This document shows positions 1-10,811 of a stretch of DNA of 64,000 nt, piece after piece. Source of the stretch: Fallopia convolvulus. Lineage: Eukaryota > Streptophyta > Magnoliopsida > Caryophyllales > Polygonaceae. The stretch spans positions 20,076,242-20,140,241 of the forward strand of contig OZ024720.1 in the NCBI GenBank assembly GCA_964016875.1, written 5' to 3'. Below the pieces are notes generated by a model. It made no database searches, had not been told where the DNA came from, and was given only the letters and a program-made list of their open reading frames with translations. Numbering within the stretch: position 1 is the first letter of the stretch; every line of letters begins with the position of its first letter. A program made the translations under genes and the position numbers.

Positions 1-129
1 GATAAATTCACGATTTATTATAACAAAAAATGCCCAAAAAGGGCCCTCTTGATATTTAACCTAAATAAGGATTTTTTCCACATTTCCAACTTTTTCAGGG
101 GTATTTATACAAACTCTTCTAGTATTATA
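1..129. other. Unassigned AT-rich flank
   Basis: AT-rich sequence with no recognisable gene or repeat boundary. It ends with the TA dinucleotide (128-129) that forms the left target duplication of the adjoining Stowaway-like element. Confidence 0.4.
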
Positions 130-395
130 CTCCCTCTGTCCCAAAAGATTGTCCAAAAGAACGATTTTCAAATTAATTAATTAAGAAGAACAGAAAAATT
201 AAAAAGTAACCAATGAAAAGATGAGAGAAGTTGTGATGGTTAAGAAGAACAAAAAATTTAAAAAGTAACCTATGAAAAGATGAGAGAAGTTGTGATGGTG
301 ATGTGTAAAGGTGAGATGAAAGGGAAAAATAAAGAAAATGACTAAAAAAGTGTTGTTTTATAATAATGGGGGGTGGCTTATAACCCGTTTTATTT
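130..395. mobile_element. Left arm of a split Stowaway-like (Tc1/mariner) element
   Basis: The segment starts right after TA with CTCCCTCTGTCCC, the typical Stowaway/mariner-like plant terminus. The matching inverted terminus lies at about 7210-7234, ending in GGGACGGAGGGGG followed by TA. The two 25 bp ends agree apart from a few changes, including the unusual extension AAAGATTGTC, so I infer one element later split by the LINE between them. It contains a 59 bp direct tandem duplication (182-240 and 241-299, three differences seen). No transposase is visible. The inner edge is approximate. Confidence 0.65.
182..299 (+). repeat. 59 bp tandem duplication inside the Stowaway-like arm
   Basis: Two adjacent 59 bp units, each ending in GAGAAGTTGTGATGGT, differ at only about three positions. 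This looks like a local duplication within the transposon arm. Confidence 0.85.
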
Positions 396-559
396 AGTAT
401 ACTTAAAGAGATTACATAGTGTTACTTATCTCATAATCCATATCTATGATTCTCTTGAGGCCTTCTGGGGGTTCCTCAAATAGAATAAAAGTACCCATAC
501 AAGAGATGTTAAATCTCGACATCTAATCTGCAGCCTAATTCCCTGCCTATGAATAAAAG

Positions 560-1330
560 TAACCTTCAACAGCCATTACGGGTTATTTGCAATTTCCTTG
601 AACTTGCTCACCAGATTGCGCACATTGTCAGGGACCTGTTTGTCTTCGTTCACCATCTTAACAACCTCCAAGGCATCCACCTCAAGCTCCACCTTTTTGT
701 ACTTCATTTGTTTTGCTATTGTGATTTCCTGCAGCATACCCATCATCTCTGCCTTGAGCACTGAATTCCCCCCTAATTTCACCACATAGGCGCTCACAAA
801 GTCACCATGGCTATTACGTATAATTCCTCCAGCACCAATCCAACTTTCTGCCGCCTTGTAAGACCCATCGGAATTAATTTTGATCCAGCCATCATCCAGT
901 CTTCTCTAGTGATCCATAACCCTTCTAGAACCAATGGATTTATCCACGAGAGAGGAATGGTATTCACAATCCCTGTCCAATATAAATTCATCTTTAGATC
1001 CGTGGATCTCTATAGAACCGCCAAAAATTCTTGCATTCCTCCAGCGCCAAAGCCACCAAATTGTATAGGAAAAAGTTGAGGGCCAGGAACCTTCCCTCAT
1101 TAGATTTGTTTGAAGCCAATCTTTGAGATCACCAGGTAGGAAGTCTTGCATTCTTGCATCAATAAGAAATTCTCTCCATACCTCCCTTGCTCTGATGCAG
1201 TCATGCAAGATGTGCAGTGTAGTTTCATCGGAACTACACTGCCTGCATTTCGGGTTTACACTGATGTGTCAGCGTACCCGATTGACATTACTTAGAATTG
1301 CATCATGTGCCACAAGACATGTAAAATTCA
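560..1330 (-). pseudogene. LINE ORF2 C-terminus: zf-RVT and RNase H remnant
   Basis: The minus strand first encodes a zinc-binding segment of the zf-RVT type (CRQC followed by LHILHDC, around 1200-1245). It then encodes a plant-LINE RNase H domain: SDGSYK carries the first catalytic Asp (around 850), a Glu lies in LKAEMMGM and an Asp in VELEVDALEVV (around 600-760). The order zf-RVT then RNase H is characteristic of plant L1-like ORF2 and of genomic fragments derived from it. Frame changes near 800 and 910 break the reading frame, so this is a pseudogene. The acidic residues kept in place suggest moderate age. Confidence 0.85.
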
Positions 1331-1559
1331 GAATCTTTCAGTTGCTTCAAGTTTCCAGATTTTCTTCCATAAAATATCATCTTCCACAGGAATATCTCTC
1401 CATAAATTTTGCATAACAGATTTTAGTGTGAATTTTCCCTGGGTGTTTCCACTCCACCCAAAGTTATCTCCAACTCCTTCCTCATCCAGGGTAATTGTCG
1501 ATATTTTATTTAGAATCTCATGTGGAAGTAAGTGCCCGAATTCATGCCATTTCCAAGCT

Positions 1560-3640
1560 CCACCATCCTAGTATTCAGCAATAGTTTTCCCCAAATTTCA
1601 TTCGTCCACTTTAGCAGTAGCATAAGAGTCCAACAGTCTCTCAGTTATCCAAGGATGGATCCAGAAGAGAGTAGTCGAACCATCTCCCACCTCCGTCCTT
1701 AGTCCATTCATAAGTGGAGCTTTAGCTTTCGTAATTCCATTCCATAAATTCGAAGCACCTTGGCGATGTGTGAACATATCACGATCACATCTACCTTGGC
1801 AGTACTTGCCCCTTAGAGCTCGTGACCACAGTGCATCGAGTTTCATCAAAGTTCTATACCCTATTTTAGTCATGAAGGTCGTATTCACTTGCCTCATGTT
1901 GTTCATACCTCTTCCACCATTAGCTTTGGGGTTCTTCATGATGTCCCAGTTCAGCAAATGAATATTTTGTTTCTCGTCTATCGAACCCCAAATAAATCCC
2001 CTCATTCGCTTCTTAACCCCATCGAAAATGTACCTTGGAAGCTCAACGGTCTGCATTGAGTAGGTGGGTATACCAGAAAGAGCCGATTGTGCCAAAGTAA
2101 CTCTACCTGCCATAGAGAGGAGCCTAGATTTCCAGCCCCATCTTGGATGACACTCGATCAAGGACATTAGCACGCCAAGATATCGTCCCAGGTTATCAGT
2201 GGCAGGAATACCACCAATCTGACTCACTTGTTCAATCAACTCAACAGACGTAGAGTTAGAAAAGCACACCTTAGATTTGGAAAAATTGAGTTTTGCGCCT
2301 GAAGCATCATAGAAACTCTATAAACAACATTTAATAATACCCATCTTCTCACAACTCGCCTCCGCAAATAAAATCAGGTCATCTGATAGGTTTTTAAGCT
2401 TCCATCTCCACCGCTTCCTCAATAATATGGCCAAGCCTCTCCATACAAAGAACAAAGAGAAATGGCGAGAGTGGATCACCTTGTCGAACCCCGCAGCTAG
2501 GCTTGAAAGAATCTCCTAATTCTCCGTTCCATAGAATCTTCATACTACACGACGTCACACATTCCATTATGACCTTCGTCATCTTGTCTAGGAGTCTTGC
2601 CTCTTGGAGAGTATCACGTAAGAAATTCCAACGTACCCGATCATATTCCTTTTCAAGATCAATTTTGATTGCCATGAAAGGTCTCCCTTGTTTCGATCTC
2701 ATTGAATGCATAACCTCCTTGGTGATGACAATGTTGTCCGCTATTTGTCTTCCGGGTACGAAACTAGCTTGATTTGGAGCAACAATGTTCTTCATGATCG
2801 GTTTCAGCCTCGTTGTCATTGCTTTGGTAGCAATTTTGAATGCCATGTTGCAAAGACTAATAGGCCTTAGTTGATTTGCCGATTTTGGATCTTCCACCTT
2901 CGAGCTTAGAACGAGCAGTGTCTCAATCATCCCCGTTGGGATTTCCCCTCCATCAAGAATAGCTAAGACAAATCTTTCAACTTCCTCCCGAATGATCCTC
3001 CAATTTTTCTGATAGAAGATGGCATGAAAACCGCAAGGCCCCGAAGCTTTGAGTGGCCCCATATTGTCGAGAACCTCCTTAATTTCCTTGGCTGTATAAC
3101 TCTGGCTTAGAATCCCATACTCAACTTCACTGATTTTCGAGAATCGTCTTTGTGGGACTTCAAAAGGGCCATCAATATTTTGTTCCTCTGTGTACAACCC
3201 TTTAAAATGTGACAAAACATGATGTTGAAGGAGACCTTGATCCCATATCCACTCCCCACTTTCATCAATCAATCCATCAATTCTATTATGCCTCCTCCTC
3301 ACGACTGCACAAGCATGAAAAAATCAGGTGTTCCTGTCTCCATCCACCATGGCATCCGATCTTGCTTTCTATAGCCAGAACACGTGTATTTGCTCGAACA
3401 CAACCTGCAATTGGTTTCTGAGTTTCCGTTCAAGGTCCAACAAACCTCTCACGGGTATATCTGCCATGCTTCTTTGGATCCCACCAATTCGTTTCCAAAG
3501 ACGGTCAAGTTTCCTGAACAAGTTCCTGAACACAGTTTTGTTCCAATCATCCAGTTGCAAAGCCAGGTTCCTCAGAAAATGGTTGATTTCTACCCCTCGC
3601 ACCCAATTTGAAGCAATAAAATATTAGAACTCGTTATGCA
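1560..3640 (-). pseudogene. LINE ORF2 reverse transcriptase remnant
   Basis: The minus strand carries non-LTR RT blocks in order: a thumb-to-palm lead-in (WNKTVFRNLFRKL, near 3545), the fingers block RPISLCNMAFKIATK (near 2860), FVPGRQIADNI (near 2740), FMAIKIDLEKEYDRV (near 2660) and GVRQGDPLSPFLFVL (near 2480). The catalytic FADD box is degenerate (LSDDL, 2375-2389) and in another frame, with a frameshift near 2390. The following segment (2269-1598) is the usual post-RT region with GRYLGV and WNG. Together these show an inactive copy that once encoded a full-length ORF2 RT. Confidence 0.9.
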
Positions 3641-3644
3641 TAAG

Positions 3645-4771
3645 TGATACGCTGGATTTTGTACAACGTAATTAGGTATTTTTATAGGATTTCTAAGTGT
3701 TTTAGGCTAGATTAGAGTGTGTAATTGTAAAATCAGTGAAGCCTAAAGAAGAAACTTTGAAGACAGAAGATTAAGTTTGAGATGAGGACTCGCTGCAAAG
3801 CTGTTGCAAGGAAGTACAAGTATGAAGACCCGTGAGCGCGGTTTTATACCGAGGCCGCGGTGAGATCAAGATCCACGGGGCATTGGAGTCGCTGGAGCCG
3901 CGCTCGCGACCATGGACCGCGCTCGTGGGTGGCTGAGTTTCCGTTCCGCCTTCGATTTCTTTATCTTATGTTTTTATTATATTTTATATTTAGTTTTATT
4001 CGGTTGTTTTAGAATTTAAGACCTAGTTTCGTATTCAGTTGAGAGAGCTTTTTCTTTTAGTTTAACCTAGAGTTTATTTCAGTTTTTATGGAGAACTAAT
4101 CTTCCTTGGAGTTTGTTCAATCAAGGAAGCCTTTTGTTGAATTCGTGAGATTCTGGTAACTTTTCTATTCTTAGATTAATATCAAAAATCTTTGTTTTTA
4201 ATTCCATGATCTATGTTTGATTTTATGAGCCTGATCACCTTGTTTGATTGAGTTAGATCTATTGTTTGGATTAGGTTTGATTGTTGTCTGTGCAATCTTA
4301 TTTATCCTTGAAACAACTCTTTTCTAGGACCGTGAACTGGAATTGAGAAAGAGTGTTTGATGGTTGTTTTATGCATGAGACTCGTTGTTTGATTGCATGA
4401 TTCGATTTCCTATTATCCTTAATTGCATTGCATGATTTGAATTAAGTGTCCTTGTTCATATCATAGTTCGCTTGGAGCGTGGACAAGAAAAAACCCTAAT
4501 AAGGATTGGAATTAAGCTAGGAAATATAGAAAAGTGGATGAATCGATGATCGAAGGATTGAAAAGGTGGAATTGATTGAATGAACTCTGCTCTCTTTTAA
4601 TTGATTTGAAATTTAAATCTGTTTGCTTGTTTAAACCTAAAACCCCTATCTTTGCTGATTGTTTAGAAACACTGATTCTCTTGGGTTCGACCCCTTGCTT
4701 GCTTACTATACTAGTTAGTAAAATAGGATTAAATTACTCTTGATCTCGGCACAACGACTTTAGCCTGGTAA
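3645..4771 (+). mobile_element. Solo LTR inserted in the LINE
   Basis: An 1,127 bp segment is bounded by the 5 bp direct repeat ATAAG at 3640-3644 and 4772-4776. Removing it with one repeat restores the LINE reading on the minus strand: AAxLMHNEF then IASNWVRGVE, the expected region between endonuclease and RT. It starts TGATACGC and ends CTGGTA (TG...TA, non-canonical). No gag or pol is present and its 3' part resembles gypsy/copia LTR ends, so a solo LTR is the best reading. It contains GC-rich, imperfectly palindromic modules at 3828-3928. Orientation is inferred from the TG start. Confidence 0.75.
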
Positions 4772-4774
4772 TAA

Positions 4775-5545
4775 GCTATGCGGCCTGGAACCGGAACGGT
4801 TTGTTCCTTGGATTGTGCATGCTATAACTGCTCGAATCCAGTAAAAGTGGAGTATGATCCGATTGGTTCGCTGCAATGTGTCAGATGGCCCCATGCTCAA
4901 ATTGCTCTCTCCTTTTGACGTTGCATAGGCCCCTATCAAGTCTTGCACCTAACCTCGTACTTGGATCCGTGCCTTGACCCTAAGTGTATTTCTGTCTGGA
5001 GAATCCCAGGTGAATAAAATTCATGTCTTCAATCCACGTATTGAGCTTGTGAAATCTCCTGACCATTTTGTCCCAGCACCCTGTCCTCTCGGCTAGAGAT
5101 TTTGATTCATTGAAGCCCCCCATGAGAAGCCATGGATAGTTGTTTATTGCTCCAAACTCTCTTAGGCTTTGCCATAATGTCTCTCTAATTGTGGGGTTTG
5201 GATTGGCATAAATGGCATAGAAGATCCACTTGGCCTCCCCGCTTCTCTGTACTTGTACTTTGACTGCATGGTTGTTCATGTCCACCATGTCAAGTCTCAC
5301 TCTATCTTTCCTCCATAAAATCCAGATTCCACCTCGGTAATCTCGAGCCTCTGATCTCATGACCCCATCAAAATTGATTTCACTACAAACCTCATCAGCC
5401 CTTCTCCACTGATTTTTATCTCCAAGAGAGTTGGAATGGACATATCATGCATTCTAATAAGCTCTCGAAGGGTGAGGAGAAAGTTATAGTTTCCTGCTCC
5501 TTGGACATTCCAAGTAAGGATTTTCATATGTGGCATAATCATGGA
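4775..5545 (-). pseudogene. LINE ORF2 endonuclease remnant
   Basis: The domain begins with MKILTWNVQGAG (ending near 5525), the usual N-terminus of plant L1 endonucleases, and continues with RDYRGGIWILW and then LMGGFNES where families have GDFNE; the catalytic Asp is therefore replaced by Gly. The final block ARLDRGLCN and SDHTPLL (near 4860-4940) is in another frame, followed by KPFRFQAA and a stop that replaces the usual Trp. Endonucleases of this class nick target DNA to prime reverse transcription. This copy is clearly inactive. Confidence 0.88.
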
Positions 5546-5594
5546 AAACAATTGAAGGAGTTGATAATCTTCTTGTATCCATTTGGATATGGAT

Positions 5595-7105
5595 TCAGAC
5601 ATCATTCGTGACCATAATGGTGTCATTGTCTTGTACTCCATCTTCCTCCTCGAGATTCCTCGACTGTCTTCCCGGAATATCATTCTCCATTCCGGTGTCC
5701 AGTTGGGCATCCACGCCATCCTTGGAGTTGTTGATGGGTGAATCGATTGCCATTGAGTCATCATCATGATTATGTGGATCATTTGTGTGTTCATATGAGT
5801 TTGGGGTATGATAACTCAGTGTGTCTTGTTTCACACCATTATCCCCTTCAATAGTGCCTTCTTGTGTATTCTTGTTAACAAGTGGACTCGATTTTGTCAA
5901 ATCCTTTCCCTGTTTGGGATCCTTTTTTGCCATGATCTTTGGGAGATTTGTCACGTTCGAGATTGTGTCCTTTTTTGCTTCCTTATTAGTACTCTTGCCT
6001 TCCATCTGTAACTTCTTTGATATCTCCTTCTATGATCCCGCTCCGTGATTGGAGTTTTTCTTCAAATATTCTTTCATATCTTCGTCTCCTCTATTGGCTG
6101 CCTTAATTGCATTCTTTCCTTTGCCCACACTTTGTATTGTAATTTCTTTCTTTTGCACCTGCTCCCTTGCCTTATTTTTTCCTTGTGGAGCCTCCTCTAA
6201 TCAATTCTCCTTTATCTCCAGGCTTTCAAATCTTGACCCTCTAGAATTCGGATAATTTTCTTTTTTGTTACCATTTCCAAAAAGGGTGGATTTTCCTTGA
6301 ACCGGGTTTGAATCCTTGGTAGTAGATCGGGTTTATTCAATCTATCCAACCATGGTTCTGAGCTTCCCTTCCAATCAGTCCTTTGATTCCCCGTCGGTAG
6401 CTGGTGTATTTTTCTTCCCATTCTCCTTCAACACTCTTGGTCTTATTGTCTTCTTTGCTATCATCCATTCGTCGTATTTCTTTTGAGGATCATCCTTTTT
6501 GTCATCTTTCAGTTGTGTTTTTTGTGCCTCTCCTAGGAATTTTTCTTCCATATGGCCAATTTTCCCACATTTGAAACACACCATTCTCAATCCCTCGTAT
6601 TGAACATTCCAAGCTCTACCATTCATGACGAATTTGGAGAGTAATGGCTTAGATTCATCGATTTCGACACAGAATCGAGTGTATTTCCCCCTCTCTACAG
6701 CAGATGTCGTTCGATCTATCTTTAGTACCCGCCCGAGTGATGTCCCGATTTGCGTTAGGATCTGTGTGTCAAAGTAATCCATACATAATTGTGGGATCCT
6801 GATCTAAGCCGCGACAACCTTTATAGGTTCCTCATCCACAATGAAATTGGGGCGCCAACGTTGAATGGTGAGGTAGCTGTCACCAATGAGCCATGGACCA
6901 TCTGTCATAACATGAGTGAGGTCCTCATTGTTGGAATATTTAACTACATAGTAGTCATTACCAATGTCTATCATCGTGATTTATCCTTTTGGTTTCCATT
7001 TGTTCATCAAACTATTCCTTAGGTACATGTATCCTATAGATCTGTCCAAGACCTTGATGATTATTGCTTGTCTCCATGGTTCTCTAATCCTCCTTTTATC
7101 TTCTG
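5595..7105 (-). pseudogene. LINE ORF1 (DUF4283 and zinc knuckle) remnant
   Basis: On the minus strand REPWRQAIIIKVL (near 7075) starts a DUF4283-like domain with DGPWLIGD and VQRWRPNF (about 6905-6830). A CCHC-type knuckle follows, CFKCGKIGHMEEKF (about 6535-6580), in which the last Cys is Phe. The tail (6005-5595) is rich in Lys, Asn and Asp, as in plant LINE ORF1 tails. ORF1 proteins bind element RNA. Stops near 6810 and 7000 and frame changes around 6000-6400 disable it. Coding similarity reaches about 7100, so the 5' end is probably truncated there. Confidence 0.85.
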
Positions 7106-7130
7106 TTATTAAGAGGATAAAAGGAGGATT
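7086..7130. repeat. Perfect 15 bp inverted repeat at the LINE 5' end
   Basis: AATCCTCCTTTTATC at 7086-7100 is repeated in reverse complement at 7116-7130 with a 15 bp spacer. The left half is still LINE coding sequence. The fold-back marks the boundary between LINE and the remaining Stowaway-like arm. Confidence 0.75.
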
Positions 7131-7234
7131 ATTTCAATTTACAAGGTTGATATGAAAAGAAAGATAAATTGATGGACAAACTTTTCGGGACATCCAAAAA
7201 GGAAGACAAGACAATCTTTCGGGGACGGAGGGGG
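7131..7234. mobile_element. Right arm of the split Stowaway-like element
   Basis: Ends in GGGACGGAGGGGG followed by TA (7235-7236), the inverted counterpart of the terminus at 130. A second internal copy of the terminal motif (GGACAAACTTTTCGGGACA, from 7173) gives a doubled end, as also seen in the MITE at 11694-12005. Confidence 0.65.
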
Positions 7235-7408
7235 TATAATTTATATCATATTGATTCTTTCAATTTACAAGAATAATATATTATAATTAGACACATCAAG
7301 CACCAATGGTGTCCATTCCTTTGATTTAGGAAATTTCAATATGTTCTTAGCCTTTTGTTTTCCTTTGTGCTTTTTTCTTTCTTTCTTCTTATGGTGGAAA
7401 GAGAATAA

Positions 7409-7445
7409 GGAGGAGGAGGAGGAGGAGGAGGAGGAGGAGGAGGAG
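7409..7445 (+). repeat. (GGA)n microsatellite
   Basis: About twelve GGA/GAG triplets in a row. The minus-strand reading frame across it is only a poly-Ser run in an otherwise unrecognised frame. The flanks 7237-7408 and 7446-7492 hold nothing I recognise. Confidence 0.95.
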
Positions 7446-8013
7446 CCAAGACCATCAACTCCATTGATGAATGGGATGAGTGGGATGAGTGGTATGTCCA
7501 TGTTTTTAACTTAGTTTTAGAGTGTTTTTCTGGGTTGTTTAGTCTTGTTTAGTTGTGTTTTTGTGTTAGTTTTGTGTCTTTTAGTCTAGTTTGTATATTT
7601 TGTGGAAAGTATGGAAATTACGCTAGTTTCGTGTTTTTGTGTAGGTTTTGAAGCAAGTTTGGAAGCATTTGGAGACATGAAGATGGAGGAGAGTAAGAGA
7701 AGGGTGACTTTGAGGAAGAGGTGAAGACATTTGAAGAAACCCCGAAGAAATCTAAAAGAAAAGTGAAGAATAACAAAGAAACAAGACCAGACCAGACTCG
7801 TTACCGACCCTAGAGGGGTCGGTACCGAGGCATGCAGGAAGATAAGAAGTTCAACAAAGTTTTAAGCGTCCACCGACCCTGACGGGGGTCATTACCGAGG
7901 TCTCCCTGTCGGTAGAACGCAACCAACTTAGAGCTTTTAATGATTTTATTCCTTAATCTTTTATCTTTAGAAGTTTTTATCTTTAAGGAAACTATATTAG
8001 ATAGATCCTTTAG

Positions 8014-8021
8014 TATAAATA
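8014..8021 (+). promoter_or_regulatory. Putative TATA box of the family 2 LTR
   Basis: TATAAATA lies mid-LTR, about 20 bp before the CT microsatellite. Other copies keep a similar element (for example GTATTTATAC read on the opposite strand near 28220). It is the best candidate for the LTR core promoter. Confidence 0.55.
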
Positions 8022-8039
8022 CTCTTGTTTTTAGATAGT

Positions 8040-8040
<1 letters not shown>

Positions 8041-8088
<48 letters not shown>
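8041..8088 (+). repeat. (CT)n microsatellite in the family 2 LTR
   Basis: A run of about 22 CT units directly downstream of the LTR TATA-like box. A shorter version, (CT)4-5, exists in the minus-strand copies near 22595 and 28160. Confidence 0.95.
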
Positions 8089-8090
<2 letters not shown>

Positions 8091-8928
8091 AGTTTTAGTT
8101 CGTACGTATGGTTTGAAGGATTAGGAAGAGAAGTTTGTTTTGAATTCAAGTAAGATTCGGTTTTTTACAAGTTATGTTTTCATTCAATTACTTTGTTTGT
8201 TTCTTTTCGATTATGAGTGAGTAGGCTCTTATTCTAGGATTGAGGTTAGAAACCAAACATGATTATGCATGAATGATGATATGATTGAATGAATTGAATG
8301 CCTCTTATCTATTCTCTACTTGTTTCTGCTTATGCTTTGACGAAAGTTGAAGTAATTCATGTTTGTGACTTAATCGAAAGAGAAAGTTATAAACTTGAAT
8401 TGAGATAAAGTTTGATAACGAAAGTTGAAAACTTTAGATCAAAATAAGTAGGTAAAGTAAGTTGATTTATGAAATCTAATTGATTTGCTTGTTTATTCAA
8501 CGAAAGTTTATAACTTTATGTTAAAGGAATGACTTTTGTGATTCATATTATCTAAATTGCATGATTATGTTGTGGTGGACCCGTATCCTAGATTTTTCTC
8601 TTACTTGTTAGTCAAATCTTAAATCTAGTTTTACGTCGTTATTGAGCTTCTTAGGTCGGTACCGAGTCTGCAGTTTGTCTAAATTAGCTTGTCTTTGTTC
8701 GTTCTCAATTACACATCGTTACCGATCATGACAAGGTCGGTACCAGTGTCTTGGTTGGTTGTTTTACTTTGCTTCTTTCTTGTTTCTTACCTTTGTTTTG
8801 TTTGTTTTTTTGCTTTTTAGTTTAGTAATTAGACACAACCTCGCTTCTCGTGGACGATCCTGACTCAGCTATGCTCAGCGAGGTCTTGACTATAAATTTA
8901 TTTGTTGTTAAGTAAATCCCTCTCAACA

Positions 8929-9430
8929 AGTGAATGGGTTGTGGAAAAGGCATTTTCAATTCCCAAATATAGTACATTTTAGCCCAAATTTGACATCTTT
9001 TAAATTGTTCCATAGTATCCCTAATAAATTCCAATGATGATCCATGCAATTACGGAAAATCTTTATACACAGAAGTTTTACCCGCACACATAAGATGACA
9101 TACATCGTAATGTGATAAAATAGTTTGGTTAAAGAGGGAAGTCAAAACAGGATGCAATAAGAAGAGGATGGCTACGCATAGTGTGACGCTCCGTGTTGCA
9201 GGACGCAACACGATACGAGTCGCTTCTCCAATCCAAAATTTTCCAATATTCATGTTTCTCACGTTGATAGCTTTGATTTGATAAATTATATGCTCCAATC
9301 TGACAACCGAGCAAAAAGTTACGAACCTTCGAAAATTAGACGCATGCAAACTACTTTCACTCACTGTTGTACTTTTTGCGTCTCTTAGGAAAGATTGAAT
9401 CCCCCCAAAATGCTTTTCCAAACAAAAGAG
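8929..9430. other. Unassigned DNA with minus-strand open frames
   Basis: Two adjacent minus-strand frames (9421-9050 and 9049-8822, the latter running into the LTR) contain a degenerate protein-like segment, including FIRDTMEQFKRCQIWAK, which I cannot assign. It could be a gene fragment or an old transposon piece. No start context or splice signals support a working gene. Confidence 0.3.
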
Positions 9431-9439
9431 TTTGGTTTG

Positions 9440-9720
9440 GGCATAGGATATAGGATAGAGTTTATATTTTTTAGGACTTAGGGCTTAAAATCTTCTATAA
9501 GATTTTGTGTTCGGCAGGACTTATTTTGTAAGGTTTAGGGTAGGGTTGGGTAAGGTTTAGTGTTTATGGTAAGGTTTATTGTTTACAGTAAAATTTTGAT
9601 GAAGTTTAGAGTTTGGGTATAAGATTTAGGATAGGGTTTGGATGTAGGGTTTAAGGAAAGTTTTAAATATAAGGATTTGGAAAAGATTTAAGGTTTAGGT
9701 TTTGGGTTTTGGTGTATTTT
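9440..9720 (+). repeat. Degenerate telomere-like (TTTAGGG)-type repeat
   Basis: A roughly 280 bp G/T-rich strand is built from imperfect GGTTTAGGG, TAGGGTTTGG and AAGGTTTAGTG words, resembling decayed plant telomere repeat. No long perfect (TTTAGGG)n run remains. It may be an old interstitial telomeric block or simply low-complexity sequence. Confidence 0.5.
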
Positions 9721-9740
9721 TCCCATCAAATACTTGCTTA

Positions 9741-9838
9741 TTTTCTAACCCTAAATGACACTCTCATTTAGAGAGTGCCGCTCCTCTCCTTAAGAAAAAG
9801 TCTCCTCCTATTCTTCTAACCCTAAGCACTCAATCTTC

Positions 9839-9897
<59 letters not shown>

Positions 9898-9990
9898 CGC
9901 TCGCTCATCACAGAAGGCTCAAATCCGAGATCCGAGATCTCTCATCTATCTTCCTCTCCTCGCTCACTCAAAGCACAAATAATAAGTGAG
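9741..9990 (+). promoter_or_regulatory. Promoter/5' UTR-like segment with telo-boxes and (CT)n
   Basis: Two AACCCTAA telo-box-like words (near 9747 and 9818) precede a (CT)n microsatellite at about 9841-9896 and a pyrimidine-rich stretch ending near GTGAGTCC (9985). This resembles a plant housekeeping-gene promoter with a CT-rich 5' UTR and a donor-like site, but I cannot identify a downstream coding exon. It may be a captured or decayed gene start. Confidence 0.35.
9841..9896 (+). repeat. (CT)n microsatellite
   Basis: About 26 uninterrupted CT units. Confidence 0.95.
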
Positions 9991-10811
9991 TCCCATATCA
10001 ATTTGAATTGGAAAAATAGTGTATGAATTGTTAAAGTTGGAAACAAGAAGACTTAAACTAGACTGTCACCATGAAAATCACAAAGTTCAACCACTAAAAC
10101 AAAGCAAAGATAACTTAATATTTGGAAAACCATAACATATTTTCGATTTTTTTAGTTACCATTATTTGCAAAGTCATGAATCCAAAATAAACCGATGAAA
10201 ATATTATTGAAAACTTCAAGAAAATTTAGTTTAGTTAACCTAAAAAAAATAATCTTTTGTTTTGTTTTCGGTTTTTGGGTTATTTTTTGACGCCCTAACT
10301 TATGAAGTTCCTCACAAATTCACCCTAACAAGACCGTGTTTGGGTAGTGATTGAAGTGTTAAATAGTGATTTTGCAGGAGGGTTATCCATCAAGATGTTG
10401 CAAGAGATCGAAAGTGACTTTGCTCTAAGTCGTCATATTTTATGTCACTCTCAACTTCACAAGGAGTGACCAAGATTTCGTCTCAAGAATTAAGTTCATG
10501 CAGAAACTATTGCCAATGACATAGATCTACGTGCAATGGATCTATCCAACATGTTGGGGGCTGAGCAGAGGGGGTCCTAGAGGGCCGAGTGACCCCCTTA
10601 CATGCTTATATGTAAAATGTACTTTCAAAAAGTGCTTAATATTCTGACCCAACAATTTAAGCACGGAGGAAGAAAACAATGGTATTCATGTAGCTTGAAT
10701 TGACAGAACACCAGCTTAAACTTCATCATCAACTCTTTGCAAAAAATTACATGAAAGAATTCAACACAGCCATTGCCAAAACATTATTTGTAGATTAAGG
10801 CAACATGAAAC
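9991..10811. other. Unassigned spacer downstream of TL29
   Basis: AT-rich sequence without a recognisable gene. A short open stretch around 10378-10465 follows an acceptor-like TTTGCAG but matches nothing I know. The last 200 bp before 10812 are presumably the TL29 3' UTR and downstream region, since TL29 is read toward this side. Confidence 0.35.

Larger units (their letters stand above)
400..7110 (-). mobile_element. Degenerate L1-type LINE, minus strand
   Basis: Read on the minus strand, domains come in the order of plant L1 elements: a DUF4283-like ORF1 with zinc knuckle (about 7100-5600), an apurinic-type endonuclease (about 5540-4775), a non-LTR reverse transcriptase (about 3600-1560), a zf-RVT zinc-binding segment (about 1330-1040) and a C-terminal RNase H (about 900-576). 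Many stops and frameshifts break it. A solo LTR sits between endonuclease and RT (3645-4771). No clear poly(A) tail or target duplication was found, so both outer limits are approximate. It appears to lie inside a Stowaway-like element. Confidence 0.9.
7493..8928 (+). mobile_element. Solo LTR of family 2 (plus orientation)
   Basis: The 1,436 bp segment matches the family 2 LTRs seen elsewhere in the window (21928-23223 and 27284-28756, minus strand). It shares the start block ATGTCCATGTTTTTA, the intermediate TTTTGTGGAAAGTATGGAA, the pair of palindromic modules at 7797-7830 and 7871-7901, the 3' block CTTGACTATAAATTTATTTG and the end CTCAACA. Flanking pentamers AGTGG (7488-7492) and AGTGA (8929-8933) are a plausible, once-mutated target duplication. 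No internal domain adjoins it, so it is a solo LTR left by intra-element recombination. The first bases appear altered (TATG for TGATG). Confidence 0.8.

Noticed and set aside
7265..7501. Minus-strand frame with a poly-Ser run
   Set aside because: The run is the translated (GGA)n microsatellite, and the rest has no recognisable domain.
8822..9421. A host gene on the minus strand beside the solo LTR
   Set aside because: Frames are short, run into the LTR and lack splice or start signals; kept only as unassigned DNA.
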